The notes under the pieces were generated by a model that had not been told where the DNA came from, did not search any database, and saw only the letters and a list, made by a program, of their open reading frames with translations. 64,000 nt of DNA from NCBI RefSeq assembly GCF_003026395.1, contig NZ_PYOO01000009.1, forward strand, positions 96,917 to 160,916. Direction: 5' to 3'. The position numbers were made by a program, and so were the translations under genes. Every line of letters starts with the position of its first letter. Position 1 is the stretch's first letter. Origin of the DNA: Photobacterium iliopiscarium (GTDB lineage Bacteria; Pseudomonadota; Gammaproteobacteria; Enterobacterales; Vibrionaceae). Shown in pieces: positions 38,939-50,076 of the stretch.

Positions 38939-39043
38939 TACATTACGGTGTACACTAAAAAAACAATAACGTTAGGTACTGATAACGATGTTATTAGTGC
39001 CTTTCGTCAATACAATTACAGATATTAACAGGACAGCCTGATC

Positions 39044-40063
39044 ATGAGTAAACCCATTGTATTAAGTGGCGTACAGCCTTCTGGTGAATTGAGTATCGGC
39101 AACTACCTTGGTGCGCTGCGTCAGTGGGAACAGATGCAAGATGATTATGATTGCCAGTATTGCGTGGTTGATTTACATGCCATTACTGTACGTCAAGATC
39201 CCAAAGCACTTCATGAAGCAACCTTAGATGCATTAGCTATTTGCTTGGCTGTTGGTGTTGATCCAAAGAAAAGCACCTTGTTCGTACAGTCTCATGTACC
39301 AGAGCATGCTCAGTTGGGGTGGTTATTAAATTGCTATACTCAAATGGGTGAGCTAAGCCGCATGACCCAGTTTAAAGATAAATCAGCTCGTCATGCGAAT
39401 GATGTTAATGCGGGTTTATTTGGTTACCCAGTACTGATGGCTGCCGATATTTTATTATACGGTGCGCATCAAGTACCTGTAGGCAGTGATCAGAAACAAC
39501 ATCTAGAGTTAGCTCGTGATATCGCGACCCGTTTTAATAATCTCTATGGCAGCGTTGAAAGCCCAATATTCCAAGTACCTGAACCGTATATTCCTGCAGT
39601 AGGTTCTCGTGTAATGAGCTTGCAAGATGCGACTAAGAAAATGTCTAAGTCAGATGATAATCGTAAGAACGTTATTACGCTGCTTGAAGATCCTAAGTCA
39701 ATTCTTAAGAAAATCAATAAAGCACAAACAGATGCAGACATGCCACCCCGTATTGCCCATGATGTTGAGCAAAAAGCAGGGATCTCAAATCTAATGGGTT
39801 TGTATTCTGGCGCAACAGGCAAAACATTTGCTGAGATTGAAGCGCAGTATGCTGGCGTTGATATGTATGGTCCGTTTAAGAAAGACGTGGGTGAAGCATT
39901 GGTTGCAATGCTAGAGCCTGTACAGGCTGAATACCTACGTATTCGTCATGATCGTGCTTATCTTGATAGCGTGATGAAAGCGGGTGCGGATAAAGCATCT
40001 GCACGTGCTGCTGAAGTGTTGAAAAAAGCTTACCATGCAGTCGGTTTTGTTGCTCGCCCATAA
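39044..40063 (+). CDS. trpS: Tryptophanyl-tRNA synthetase
   Basis: This 339-residue class I aminoacyl-tRNA synthetase charges tRNA-Trp. The HIGH-like region is [17 protein letters not shown] and the KMSKS loop is [33 protein letters not shown] forms the active-site floor. The length is close to E. coli (334). It follows gph after a 105-bp gap and is closed by a strong terminator. Confidence 0.98.
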   Translation: MSKPIVLSGVQPSGELSIGNYLGALRQWEQMQDDYDCQYCVVDLHAITVRQDPKALHEATLDALAICLAVGVDPKKSTLFVQSHVPEHAQLGWLLNCYTQMGELSRMTQFKDKSARHANDVNAGLFGYPVLMAADILLYGAHQVPVGSDQKQHLELARDIATRFNNLYGSVESPIFQVPEPYIPAVGSRVMSLQDATKKMSKSDDNRKNVITLLEDPKSILKKINKAQTDADMPPRIAHDVEQKAGISNLMGLYSGATGKTFAEIEAQYAGVDMYGPFKKDVGEALVAMLEPVQAEYLRIRHDRAYLDSVMKAGADKASARAAEVLKKAYHAVGFVARP

Positions 40064-40083
40064 GCACTGACAGTAATTATTAT

Positions 40084-40113
40084 AAAAAAGCAGGGCTTCG
40101 GCTCTGCTTTTTT
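40084..40113 (+). terminator. Terminator after trpS
   Basis: A stem AAAAAAGCAG / CTGCTTTTTT, extended inward to a TTCG tetraloop, gives a strong terminator of the dam-rpe-gph-trpS region. Confidence 0.94.
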
Positions 40114-40166
40114 ATCGCGAGTTAGTCACTGTCGTTGGCAGTTAAGAATAAGAGCTTAGTTGTAGT

Positions 40167-40742
40167 ATGTTGTTAATTATTGATAACTATGATTCATTTA
40201 CTTACAACCTCTATCAATACTTTTGTGAGTTAGGCGCTGAAGTGGTTGTTGTGCGCAATGATGAGATTGATATTGCAGCCATCGAAGCATTAGCTCCGAC
40301 GCATTTAGTCATTTCCCCTGGTCCCTGTACGCCTAATGACGCGGGTATTTCTTTGCAAGCCATTGAATATTTTGCGGGTAAATTGCCTATTCTTGGGGTT
40401 TGTCTTGGGCATCAATCGCTCGCACAAGTGTTTGGTGGTGATGTAGTACGCGCTCGACAAGTGATGCATGGCAAAACATCCCCCATTTACCATACTGATC
40501 GCGGTGTGTTTGAAGGGCTGAATAACCCGTTAACCGTTACCCGTTACCATTCTTTGGTAGTTAAAGCGGCGACATTACCTGATTGTTTTGAGATCACGGC
40601 GTGGACACAATTAAACGGTCAATTCGATGAAATTATGGGTATTCGACATAAGACATTGGATTTAGAAGGGGTGCAATTTCATCCAGAAAGCATTTTGACC
40701 GAACAAGGCCATCGATTGCTGGCTAATTTCCTCCAGCGTTAA
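40167..40742 (+). CDS. pabA: Aminodeoxychorismate synthase component II (glutamine amidotransferase)
   Basis: This 191-residue class I glutamine amidotransferase gives ammonia to PabB for 4-amino-4-deoxychorismate, a folate precursor. The catalytic triad is Cys in [11 protein letters not shown] and His/Glu in [13 protein letters not shown]. The protein can also resemble TrpG. The isolated position before argD, as in E. coli and V. cholerae, supports pabA. The ribosome site is weak. Confidence 0.88.
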   Translation: MLLIIDNYDSFTYNLYQYFCELGAEVVVVRNDEIDIAAIEALAPTHLVISPGPCTPNDAGISLQAIEYFAGKLPILGVCLGHQSLAQVFGGDVVRARQVMHGKTSPIYHTDRGVFEGLNNPLTVTRYHSLVVKAATLPDCFEITAWTQLNGQFDEIMGIRHKTLDLEGVQFHPESILTEQGHRLLANFLQR

Positions 40743-42328
<1,586 letters not shown>

Positions 42329-42432
42329 TTGAATGGTAATTGCGGGGTTAGTTAATACTAATAACCTCATTTTAACGCTGATTTAGAGCGGGGCAATGGC
42401 TGGAGTCATTGCCTACTTTAGGAGGGAATGCC

Positions 42433-43449
42433 ATGCTCATTATTCGTCCTATTACTACCACTGATTATCCTGCGCTGATGCAATGTGCTGAAGCATCGGG
42501 CCATGGTTTTACGTCACTGCCTATCAATGAAGATTTACTTCGTCGTCGTATTCAACATTCTCAAGCCAGTTTTAATGCCAACGTTACTTCACCAGGACAA
42601 GAAAGTTATCTGTTGGTCGCCGTTGATAGTGACAGTGGCCAAGTGGTTGGTACCACTGCGATTGAGGCAACGGTTGGGCTTGATGTTCCTTTTTATAATT
42701 ATCATTTAAGTACTGTCACTTATGCCTCGCGTCAGTTAGGGGTGCATAACACCGTAAAAGTGCTGACATTGGGGAGTCAATATACGGGTGAGACGGAGCT
42801 GTGTAGCTTATTTTTATTGCCCGAGTGGCGGCAAGGTGTCAACGGACGCTTATTGTCTAAGTCGCGCTTTTTGTTGATGGCGGATCATCGACAGCGATTT
42901 GCTGACGTTGCCTTTGCTGAAATGCGTGGTGTGTCTGATGAGCAGGGTAATTCTCCTTTTTGGCAATGGTTGAAAGAGCATTTCTTTTCGATTGATTTTA
43001 CTTATGCAGATTATTTAACGGGCATTGGTCGCAAAGGCTTTATTGCTGATTTAATGCCGAAATTACCGATTTACGTCAATTTACTCAGCAAAGAAGCACA
43101 AGCGGTGATTGGGAAAGTACATACCAATACTCGCCCAGCATTACAGCTGTTAGAACAAGAAGGATTTTGTTGCCGCGGTTATGTTGATATTTTTGATGCG
43201 GGTCCAAGTGTTGAATGTGACGTTCGAAATATTGAAACTGTGCGTCATTCGCAGCGCTATTCGGTCGATATTGGTGAACATAGCAGCCAACAACATTACC
43301 TTATTTCAAATTGCCAGTTAGCTGGGTTTCGAGCGGTTGCTGCTCCTATTGTGATTACGGCGCAAGGACAAGCCATGATGACCGCGGATGTTGCAGTAGC
43401 GCTTAATGTGAAAATGGGTGATGAAGTACGATTAGTTGCGCAATCATAA
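42433..43449 (+). CDS. astA: Arginine N-succinyltransferase
   Basis: This 338-residue enzyme transfers succinyl from succinyl-CoA to arginine, the first step of the arginine succinyltransferase (AST) pathway that releases nitrogen from arginine. The start [17 protein letters not shown] matches the family, and the ATG at 42433 follows [36 protein letters not shown] is a conserved segment. It is one subunit type; some bacteria have two paralogs. Confidence 0.95.
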   Translation: MLIIRPITTTDYPALMQCAEASGHGFTSLPINEDLLRRRIQHSQASFNANVTSPGQESYLLVAVDSDSGQVVGTTAIEATVGLDVPFYNYHLSTVTYASRQLGVHNTVKVLTLGSQYTGETELCSLFLLPEWRQGVNGRLLSKSRFLLMADHRQRFADVAFAEMRGVSDEQGNSPFWQWLKEHFFSIDFTYADYLTGIGRKGFIADLMPKLPIYVNLLSKEAQAVIGKVHTNTRPALQLLEQEGFCCRGYVDIFDAGPSVECDVRNIETVRHSQRYSVDIGEHSSQQHYLISNCQLAGFRAVAAPIVITAQGQAMMTADVAVALNVKMGDEVRLVAQS

Positions 43450-43462
43450 TAAGGAGAATCGA

Positions 43463-44923
43463 ATGAGCTTATGGATTAATAATCAATGGCTAGTGGGCGA
43501 TGGTGAGCAATTTCAATCACTCAATCCTTATAATGATGATGTGGTTTGGCAAGGTCATGCCGCGAGTGTTGATCAAGTTGAGCGTGCTGTCGCTGCTGCA
43601 AATATGGCGTTTTTAAGCTGGCGTAATACGACGTTTAGTGAACGCTTAGCCATCATTGAACGCTTTGCTCAATTACTGCAACAACATCAATCGCAACTGG
43701 CACACATTATTGCGACTGAAACAGGTAAGCCATTATGGGAAAGTACCACTGAAGTTGCGGCTATGATTGCCAAAGTAGGGCTATCAACGCAAGCTTATCA
43801 TGAGCGAACCGGCACCCGTCAGCGTCAACAGGCCAATACCACCATGGTTGTTCGTCATCGTCCGTTAGGGGTAATGGCGGTATTTGGACCGTATAACTTC
43901 CCCGCTCATTTACCTAATGGTCATATTATTCCTGCATTGTTAGCCGGTAATACCGTGGTCTTTAAACCCTCAGAATTGACGCCCAATACTGCCCAACGGA
44001 TGTGTGAGTTGTGGCAGCAAGCGGGTATTGCTGATGGGGTGCTTAATTTGGTGCAAGGTGGACGAGCAACGGGAGCAGCATTAGCCATGGCAACTGGAGT
44101 CGCTGGGGTATTGTTTACCGGGAGTGCACAAACAGGACATTTATTGCATCAGCAATTTGCAGGGCAACCTCAAAAAATGCTGGCTTTAGAGATGGGAGGC
44201 AATAACCCATTGGTTGTCGGTCAAGAGTATGGTGAGATTGAGGCAGCAGCATATACTATTATTCAATCGGCTTTTTTAAGTGCAGGGCAGCGTTGTACCT
44301 GTGCGCGGCGATTATATATTGCCACCGGAAAAGCTGGTGATGCTCTGTTAGCCCGTTTAGTTGCGGTCGCCTCGCAATTGCTGGTGGGAGATCCATTAGC
44401 AACCCCTGCACCGTTTATGGGACCATTAATTTCTGCTGTGGCGGCAGATCACATCATATTGCATCAACAGCAGTTATTGGAGGCTGGTGGGGTTGCGTTG
44501 TTAATGGCGACAAGAGGCCAAGGCGCAATTGTGACGCCTGCGATTATCGATGTTAGTGCTATCAGTGAACTCGCGGATGAAGAATATTTTGGACCGTTAT
44601 TACACGTGAGTCGTTATGTTGATTTTACTCAAGCGGTTGCGAGTGCTAATCAAACCCGTTATGGATTAGCCGCGGGGTTAATTTCCACTGATAGCCAGCA
44701 ATGGCAGTATTTTATTGACCATATTCAAGCTGGAATTGTGAATCGTAATCGACCATTAACGGGAGCAAGTGGTGACGCGCCTTTTGGTGGCCCTGGCGCA
44801 TCAGGTAATCTTCGTCCAAGTGCTTACTACGCGGCTGATTATTGTGCTTATCCGATGGCATCTGTTGAGGGGGATGATGTGCAATTACCGTCTCAATTAG
44901 CGCCAGGAGTAAGCTTGAGCTAA
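43463..44923 (+). CDS. astD: Succinylglutamate semialdehyde dehydrogenase
   Basis: This 486-residue NAD-dependent aldehyde dehydrogenase oxidises N-succinylglutamate semialdehyde, the fourth AST step. The oxyanion Asn is in [14 protein letters not shown], the general base Glu in LEMGGNNP and the catalytic Cys in [11 protein letters not shown]. The ATG at 43463 follows AAGGAG, 13 nt after the astA stop. The remaining AST genes astB and astE are not in this window. Confidence 0.95.
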   Translation: MSLWINNQWLVGDGEQFQSLNPYNDDVVWQGHAASVDQVERAVAAANMAFLSWRNTTFSERLAIIERFAQLLQQHQSQLAHIIATETGKPLWESTTEVAAMIAKVGLSTQAYHERTGTRQRQQANTTMVVRHRPLGVMAVFGPYNFPAHLPNGHIIPALLAGNTVVFKPSELTPNTAQRMCELWQQAGIADGVLNLVQGGRATGAALAMATGVAGVLFTGSAQTGHLLHQQFAGQPQKMLALEMGGNNPLVVGQEYGEIEAAAYTIIQSAFLSAGQRCTCARRLYIATGKAGDALLARLVAVASQLLVGDPLATPAPFMGPLISAVAADHIILHQQQLLEAGGVALLMATRGQGAIVTPAIIDVSAISELADEEYFGPLLHVSRYVDFTQAVASANQTRYGLAAGLISTDSQQWQYFIDHIQAGIVNRNRPLTGASGDAPFGGPGASGNLRPSAYYAADYCAYPMASVEGDDVQLPSQLAPGVSLS

Positions 44924-44963
44924 GGTTTAATGAGTGATAATACTTTCAATAGGCAGGCTGATT

Positions 44964-45758
44964 ATGGAATCTATTACCCAACTTTTTGATAGTTTATGGC
45001 GCGATTATAGTCAACGGTTATGCCCCTCTGCGGTGCAAATACAGCAATTATTAACGGAGGATTCAGCATTATTAAATGACCATATTGCGTTACGTAGTTT
45101 TGGATTACCCAAATGTGGCTTAGCAGTAATTGCCGCACCATTTATTGCTTTGGGGTATCAGCCACAAGCGAAATATCATTTTAGTGCTAAAAAGTTGTAT
45201 GCAGAATCTTTTATTCATTCCAATCCGTTACAGCCAAAAGTCTTTATCAGTGAATTACAATTAGCGGGGTGTTCCGCAGAATTGCAACAAATGATACGGA
45301 CATTGCTCGATCAGGTTGATGATGCTTATTTTCGCCAACCTGATTTTGTTTATAGTGGCCGTCCATGGCAACTCGACTTTGCGACCTATCAATTTTTAGC
45401 CGCTGAAAGTGAATATGCGGCATGGGTAGCAGCGCATGGTTTTGGTGCTAATCATTTTACGGTCAGCATTAATCAGTTAGAACAATTTGCTAACCTTGAA
45501 GAGGTGAATCATTTATTACGCCATAATCAGTTTGTGATTAATCAATCGGGCGGAGAAATAAAAGGCAATGCTGAAGTAATGCTAGAACAATCAGCAACGA
45601 TGGCTGATGTCGTGGGTGTGAGTTTTAGAGATGGTATTCATAAAATATCGGGTGGTTTTTACGAATTTGCTAAACGTTATCCGCAAACCAATGGCGAATT
45701 ATATTCAGGATTTGTGACTGCATCAGCGAATAAAATATTTGAGAGTACTCATCGTTAA
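44964..45758 (+). CDS. DUF1338 family protein (possible metal-dependent dioxygenase-like)
   Basis: This is a 264-residue protein of the short DUF1338 group. Larger DUF1338 members are 2-oxoadipate dioxygenase/decarboxylases of lysine breakdown with a vicinal-oxygen-chelate fold and a His-His-Glu metal site. Here possible ligands are His in NDHIALRSFG, His in GANHFTVSIN and Glu in GGFYEFAKRY. The gene lies 40 nt after astD and probably shares its transcript, suggesting a link to amino acid breakdown; the substrate is unknown. The start at 44964 follows AGGCAGG. Confidence 0.8.
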   Translation: MESITQLFDSLWRDYSQRLCPSAVQIQQLLTEDSALLNDHIALRSFGLPKCGLAVIAAPFIALGYQPQAKYHFSAKKLYAESFIHSNPLQPKVFISELQLAGCSAELQQMIRTLLDQVDDAYFRQPDFVYSGRPWQLDFATYQFLAAESEYAAWVAAHGFGANHFTVSINQLEQFANLEEVNHLLRHNQFVINQSGGEIKGNAEVMLEQSATMADVVGVSFRDGIHKISGGFYEFAKRYPQTNGELYSGFVTASANKIFESTHR

Positions 45759-45793
45759 TGGCGGCTTTGCATAATGATAAAGACAGTAATAGA

Positions 45794-45818
45794 AACAGCA
45801 CTTGTGATAAGTGCTGTT
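45794..45818. terminator. Hairpin after the ast gene cluster
   Basis: A perfect 10-bp stem AACAGCACTT / AAGTGCTGTT with a 5-nt loop lies just after the DUF1338 gene. There is no U-tract, so it is a weak or processing-type 3' end rather than a proven terminator. Confidence 0.45.
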
Positions 45819-45830
45819 GGTAGTCACAGG

Positions 45831-46013
45831 TTAATTATCTAACGGTGAAGCCCAAACACCTGATTCATCAGCAGGGCAGCGACGTAATCCGGTTTGTTGT
45901 TCAAGGTAACAACGGCTATCACTAAATCCTGTCATTTCAATGGTTGTTGGTTGATTAGTTAAGACCCCTGGTACGGTGGTGTAACTATTCATTGAAAAGC
46001 GTTCAATATCCAT
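45831..46013 (-). CDS. Small hypothetical protein, 60 residues
   Basis: I do not recognise this family. The ORF starts MDIERFSMNSYTTVPG at an ATG with a GGGT ribosome-site-like segment 6-9 nt upstream, and ends WASPLDN. It has two cysteines (SRCYLEQ, LRRCPAD), no signal peptide and no membrane helix. It is convergent with the DUF1338 gene and downstream of crp on the same strand, beyond the crp terminator. A longer reading with 12 more residues is possible but lacks a ribosome site. Confidence 0.5.
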   Translation of the reverse strand: MDIERFSMNSYTTVPGVLTNQPTTIEMTGFSDSRCYLEQQTGLRRCPADESGVWASPLDN

Positions 46014-46149
46014 ATTGACCCTTATTGATTTAAATCCGTATATAAGCAAAATGTAGCATAAATAGGTGCTATTACAAATTAAAATTTAACAGTAAGACTA
46101 ACACCGCTAATGATTATTTTACTGTGGTATTTTTTAGAATAATTGATAC

Positions 46150-46179
46150 AAAAAAAACCGCAGCTATTCGCTACGGTTT
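46150..46179 (-). terminator. Terminator after crp
   Basis: AAACCG-c-AGC / GCT-a-CGGTTT hairpin (46155-46179, one mismatch) is followed on the minus strand by a T-run (As at 46150-46157). Confidence 0.85.
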
Positions 46180-46207
46180 CATCGGTGATTAAGGTGTTGC
46201 TAAATAA

Positions 46208-46840
46208 TTAGCGAGTACCGTAAACCACAATAGTTTTGCCGTGAGCAGAAATAAGATTTTGCTCTTCCAGCATTTTTAAAATACGACCGACTGTTTCGCG
46301 AGAACAACCTACGATCTGGCCAATTTCTTGACGAGTGATCTTAATTTGCATGCCATCAGGGTGTGTCATTGCATCAGGTTGTTTTGCAAGATTCAGTAAT
46401 GTCTGTGCAATACGACCAGTCACATCAAGGAATGCAAGATCACCTACTTTTTGGCTTGTCACTTGTAAACGACATGCCATTTGAGCAGATAGACGCATTA
46501 GAATATCTGGGTTTACTTGAATTAATTGACGGAATTTCTTGAATGAAATTTCTGCAACTTCACAAGGGCTTTTTGCACGAACCCAAGCTGTACGTTCTTG
46601 GTCTTCTTCGAACAAGCCGAGTTCACCAATAAAGTCGCCCTGGTTTAGGTAAGAAAGGATCATCTCCTTACCTTCTTCATCCTTGATTAATACAGCAACA
46701 GAACCCTTCACAATGTAATACAAAGTTTCGGCTTTTTCACCTGCGTGAATTAACGTGCTCTTTGACGGATATTTGTGAATGTGACAATGGGAAAGAAACC
46801 ACTCTAAAGTTGGATCTGTTTGCGGTTTACCTGGAACCAT
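46208..46840 (-). CDS. crp: cAMP receptor protein CRP
   Basis: This is the 210-residue global regulator that binds cAMP and activates catabolic and many other genes. The cAMP domain ([41 protein letters not shown] with the Arg-Thr of the cAMP site) and the C-terminal helix-turn-helix ([23 protein letters not shown]) are almost identical to E. coli CRP. The start at 46840 ([14 protein letters not shown]) follows AGGAAG. It is divergent from the OsmC-like gene, with CRP sites between. Confidence 0.98.
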   Translation of the reverse strand: MVPGKPQTDPTLEWFLSHCHIHKYPSKSTLIHAGEKAETLYYIVKGSVAVLIKDEEGKEMILSYLNQGDFIGELGLFEEDQERTAWVRAKSPCEVAEISFKKFRQLIQVNPDILMRLSAQMACRLQVTSQKVGDLAFLDVTGRIAQTLLNLAKQPDAMTHPDGMQIKITRQEIGQIVGCSRETVGRILKMLEEQNLISAHGKTIVVYGTR

Positions 46841-47222
46841 ATTACTAACTTCCTCTGCATATGTTGCCCAACAATATGTTCTGTAAAGATAACTCAACAA
46901 AACTGTGCGTTGGCAGGGTTATTCATGCAGCTGCTGGGCTGCGAGCTAACTTGAACTGGTTTAGAGTGTATCCTTTTTCTGTGGTTTTTTCTTGATATTG
47001 ATCTCGCTGACTCGCTCATTTATGAGAGATAAGTGTGCACATGATCACATCGTTGTGACTTAGTTACCAAAAGCGCCGTTTTAAAGTGGTTTTGTTGTCT
47101 AATTTCTCTAATACAAATATGCAACGCAATCCACGTTAAACAAAATAAATAACATTTACATTGGTGGGATTATCAACAAAAATATGGTTAATTTCTGAAA
47201 AATATAGCTCAAGGATATAAAA
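46841..47222. promoter_or_regulatory. crp / yhfA divergent promoter region with CRP sites
   Basis: This 382-bp gap holds an excellent CRP site TGTGC-ACATGA-TCACA (47034-47049). Directly after it is a second, half-degenerate site TGTGA-CTTAGT-TACCA (47054-47069). CRP autoregulates its gene from such divergent sites in E. coli. A GC-rich inverted repeat (GCAGC...GCTGC, about 46928-46943) lies in the probable crp leader. Confidence 0.75.
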
Positions 47223-47627
47223 ATGCAGTCACGTGTGAAATGGGTAGAAAACATGACGTTTGTTGGTCAATCAGCATCGGGTCACAGTGTGGTTTTAGAC
47301 GGTAACGGTGGCGAAAAAGGGCCGAGTCCGATGGAATTAGTGTTAATGGCTGCGGGTGGCTGTAGTTCGGTTGATGTGGTTAGTGGTTTACAAGATTTAC
47401 AGCAGCAGATCACGGGCTGTGAAGTGAATATCGCCGCTGAACGTCGTGAACAAGCGCCACGAATCTTCACTCATGCAAATTTACACTTTGTCGTTACAGG
47501 CCATGCTTTAGATGATGAGTTGGTGAGTAAGGTGGTGGTTGATTCTCTCGAAAAATACTGCTCAGTATGTTTAATGCTGGGTAAAGGGGTTGAGCTTAGT
47601 CACAGCTATGAAATTGTGGCGGCATAA
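47223..47627 (+). CDS. yhfA: OsmC-family protein (YhfA type)
   Basis: This 134-residue OsmC/Ohr-fold protein has the two family cysteines in GGCSSVDVVSGL and CSVCLML. OsmC/Ohr enzymes reduce organic hydroperoxides, but the YhfA branch has no proven substrate. It is divergent from crp as in E. coli. The ATG at 47223 follows AAGGA. Confidence 0.88.
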   Translation: MQSRVKWVENMTFVGQSASGHSVVLDGNGGEKGPSPMELVLMAAGGCSSVDVVSGLQDLQQQITGCEVNIAAERREQAPRIFTHANLHFVVTGHALDDELVSKVVVDSLEKYCSVCLMLGKGVELSHSYEIVAA

Positions 47628-47716
47628 TCTAATTATCACTAACGGTTGCTGATATTAGCGACCGTTAATTACCCCAGTAACCGCAAATTTATCTAGTAAG
47701 CAGTAAGCAGTAAGTA

Positions 47717-48586
47717 TTAAGCTATTTTGCCATTTTCGATCAATTGTTCGAGTAGCGGCCGCATAATTAACTCCATTGCAAAACTCATTTTTCCGCCAGG
47801 AACGACAAGGGTATTGTGGCGTGACATAAATGAGCCTTGAATCATCGCTAATAAATGCGGAAAGTCGACATTTTTTAAGCCACGAAACCTGATCACTACA
47901 AAGCTTTCATCTAAACTTGGAATACCTTTGGCACTGACAGGGTTTGAGGTATCCACCGTAGGAACACGTTGAAAGTTAATATGGGTACGAGAAAATTGCG
48001 GGGTGATGTAATTTAAGTAGTCATCCATTGAGCGCACTATCGACTCCATTACCGCTTCTCTTGAATGGCCGCGGTCGCGAGTGTCGCGAATGATCTTTTG
48101 AATCCACTCTAAGTTAACAATCGGCACCATGCCAATCAGTAAATCAACATGTTGGGCTGCATTAGTTTCCCCATCAACTACACCACCATGTAACCCTTCA
48201 TAAAATAATACATCGGTATTTTCAGCAAGCTGCTGCCAAGGGGTGAATGTTCCGGGCATTTGATTGTAAGGTACGGCCTCATCAAATGTATGTAAGTAGC
48301 GGCGGAATTTGCCACTGCCATCTTGAGCATACTGCTCGAAAAAGTGGGCTAACTGTTCAAAGTCATTGGCTTCAGCGCCGAAATAGCTGATATGACGGCC
48401 TTGTTCTTTGGCTTTACGAATTTCACAATCCATCTCTGGGCGAGTGAAGCGATGAAAACTATCGCCTTCTAGCCATGCGGCGTTGATGTCCATCATATTA
48501 AACATTTTGCGAAAGGCTTCAGAGGTGGTGGTTGTGCCCGCGCCTGATGAACCAGTAACAGCAATAATAGGGTGTTTTACCGACAT
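47717..48586 (-). CDS. prkB: Phosphoribulokinase-like protein PrkB
   Basis: This 289-residue P-loop kinase resembles phosphoribulokinase. Walker A is GSSGAGTTTTS (near residues 12-22), and LEGDSFHRFTRPEMD and FYEGLHGGVV are typical. Without RuBisCO here, a Calvin-cycle role is unlikely; the true substrate of enterobacterial and vibrio PrkB is not established. It lies in the conserved crp-yhfA-prkB-yheU-yheT-yheS block. Confidence 0.88.
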   Translation of the reverse strand: MSVKHPIIAVTGSSGAGTTTTSEAFRKMFNMMDINAAWLEGDSFHRFTRPEMDCEIRKAKEQGRHISYFGAEANDFEQLAHFFEQYAQDGSGKFRRYLHTFDEAVPYNQMPGTFTPWQQLAENTDVLFYEGLHGGVVDGETNAAQHVDLLIGMVPIVNLEWIQKIIRDTRDRGHSREAVMESIVRSMDDYLNYITPQFSRTHINFQRVPTVDTSNPVSAKGIPSLDESFVVIRFRGLKNVDFPHLLAMIQGSFMSRHNTLVVPGGKMSFAMELIMRPLLEQLIENGKIA

Positions 48587-48734
48587 AACTCACCTTGTTG
48601 TGATTAGCATAGGTTTAATAACAAATAATTGTTAGTGATAAATGTTACTACATGTTTGCTAAAATGTCGGTGTTAAGTGATGAAAATGCAACTGAAGCCA
48701 AGTTTTAATGGTTATCGATACAATAACGTGTTTA

Positions 48735-48947
48735 TTACATTTGATTGCGGAGCTTAATATCTACCGATTCATGCAATTCAGAGAAAAAAATCACCGCATC
48801 ACCAGATTGTAATTGGCGTCGAACATAAGCCACTTTATCACTGAGGCTGATTTCTACTTCGCCATAATCAGTGCCTTCTCGTAAAATAAATTGCTCAATA
48901 AGATTGGTTAATGTTTCTGGTGCGATGTCTTGCCAAGGAATAATCAT
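48735..48947 (-). CDS. yheU: YheU family protein (UPF0270)
   Basis: This 70-residue cytoplasmic protein fits the YheU family ([29 protein letters not shown] as a continuous start; [21 protein letters not shown]). The family is conserved in gammaproteobacteria, and its function is unknown. It lies 85 bp downstream of yheT and upstream of prkB. Confidence 0.9.
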   Translation of the reverse strand: MIIPWQDIAPETLTNLIEQFILREGTDYGEVEISLSDKVAYVRRQLQSGDAVIFFSELHESVDIKLRNQM

Positions 48948-49032
48948 TACAACTTCTTAAATGACTAATGAAATAATAACCGCAGTATATTCTTAAAATT
49001 AACGCGAAAGAAAGTCAGTCATTATTAAGTGG

Positions 49033-50013
49033 TTATGATTGATGCAAGGCGAGTTGGTGTTGAAACCATTTTGGTACCGTTTGTTCTAACCAAAATTGAG
49101 GCTTAAGTAAGCTGCCGCTAATAAAACCGACATGACCACCAGTGGTTGATAAATCATAACGAATGTTGGTGGGTAATGGCTGTGAAGGAATGACGTCATT
49201 ATTCATAAACGGATCATCTTGAGCATGAATGATCCGTAATGGTTGAGTGATGTTAGTCAGTTGCTGTAAACCACTACAGCGTTGATAGTAGTCATCGGCA
49301 TTTTTAAACCCATGCAATGGTGCGGTCACCGCTTGATCAAATTGCCACACGTTGTTAATTGATGCTAATTGTTGGCGGTTAATAGGCATGGTGTAAGGGT
49401 GACGCTCAATTTTTTGGGCAACGGTGCGTTTGAGTGATGTTAATAAGTAACGTTGATAAACCCGTGAGAACCCTTGCTGAATACGATCAGAACATGAGGC
49501 AAGGTTAAGTGGTGGTGAAATAGCTTGGGCGGCAATGAGCTCGCTATTATCAGGGTAGTTAGCTAAGTAATTAATCAGCACATTGCCACCAAGTGATACG
49601 CCTACTGCCATTAACGGACGCTGTGGAAATTGCTGACGTAACCATTGAATGAAGAAGCGTACATCCTTAATGTCACCAGAATGATAGCTTTGCGGATGAC
49701 GATTTAACTCACCACTGCAACCTCTAAAATGCATCATCACGCCAAGCCAACCTTGTTGTTTGGCTGCCATCAATAGACCATTAGCGTAAGGGCTATTAAA
49801 ACTTCCTTCTAAGCCATGTAATAAAATCATCAATGGTTGGTGATGGTTTGTCAGGTCGGGCTGCTCTGTCCACGCTAAATCAACAAAATCGTCATCGGGC
49901 ATTTCAAGACGCTGGGTGATGGGTGTAAAGAGGGGCTGGCGACGAATGAAGCGAGGTAATAAGGTTTGTAAGTGGGGGTTACCCAATCCGATAGCAGCGC
50001 TAAATGGTTGCAT
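49033..50013 (-). CDS. yheT: Alpha/beta hydrolase YheT
   Basis: This 326-residue alpha/beta-hydrolase-fold protein has the nucleophile Ser in the elbow GVSLGGNVLINYLA, the acid in IHAQDDPFMN and a His in TGGHVGF. HFRGCSGELNR (oxyanion side) is typical of the YheT/ABHD1 group. It probably acts on a lipid or carboxylester; no substrate is fixed. The start at 50013 follows AGGACATC; a GTG 48 nt earlier would lie in the yheS terminator and is rejected. A strong terminator lies 20 nt upstream. Confidence 0.9.
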   Translation of the reverse strand: MQPFSAAIGLGNPHLQTLLPRFIRRQPLFTPITQRLEMPDDDFVDLAWTEQPDLTNHHQPLMILLHGLEGSFNSPYANGLLMAAKQQGWLGVMMHFRGCSGELNRHPQSYHSGDIKDVRFFIQWLRQQFPQRPLMAVGVSLGGNVLINYLANYPDNSELIAAQAISPPLNLASCSDRIQQGFSRVYQRYLLTSLKRTVAQKIERHPYTMPINRQQLASINNVWQFDQAVTAPLHGFKNADDYYQRCSGLQQLTNITQPLRIIHAQDDPFMNNDVIPSQPLPTNIRYDLSTTGGHVGFISGSLLKPQFWLEQTVPKWFQHQLALHQS

Positions 50014-50033
50014 GTGATGTCCTTGATCCGAAT

Positions 50034-50070
50034 AAAAACGCCGTAGCAATAAAAGTATCACTACGGCGTT
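50034..50070 (-). terminator. Terminator between yheS and yheT
   Basis: A 10-bp stem AACGCCGTAG / CTACGGCGTT (50037-50070) is followed on the minus strand by TTTTTATT. It ends yheS transcripts; yheT must rely on read-through or an internal promoter. Confidence 0.88.
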
Positions 50071-50076
50071 AAATGA

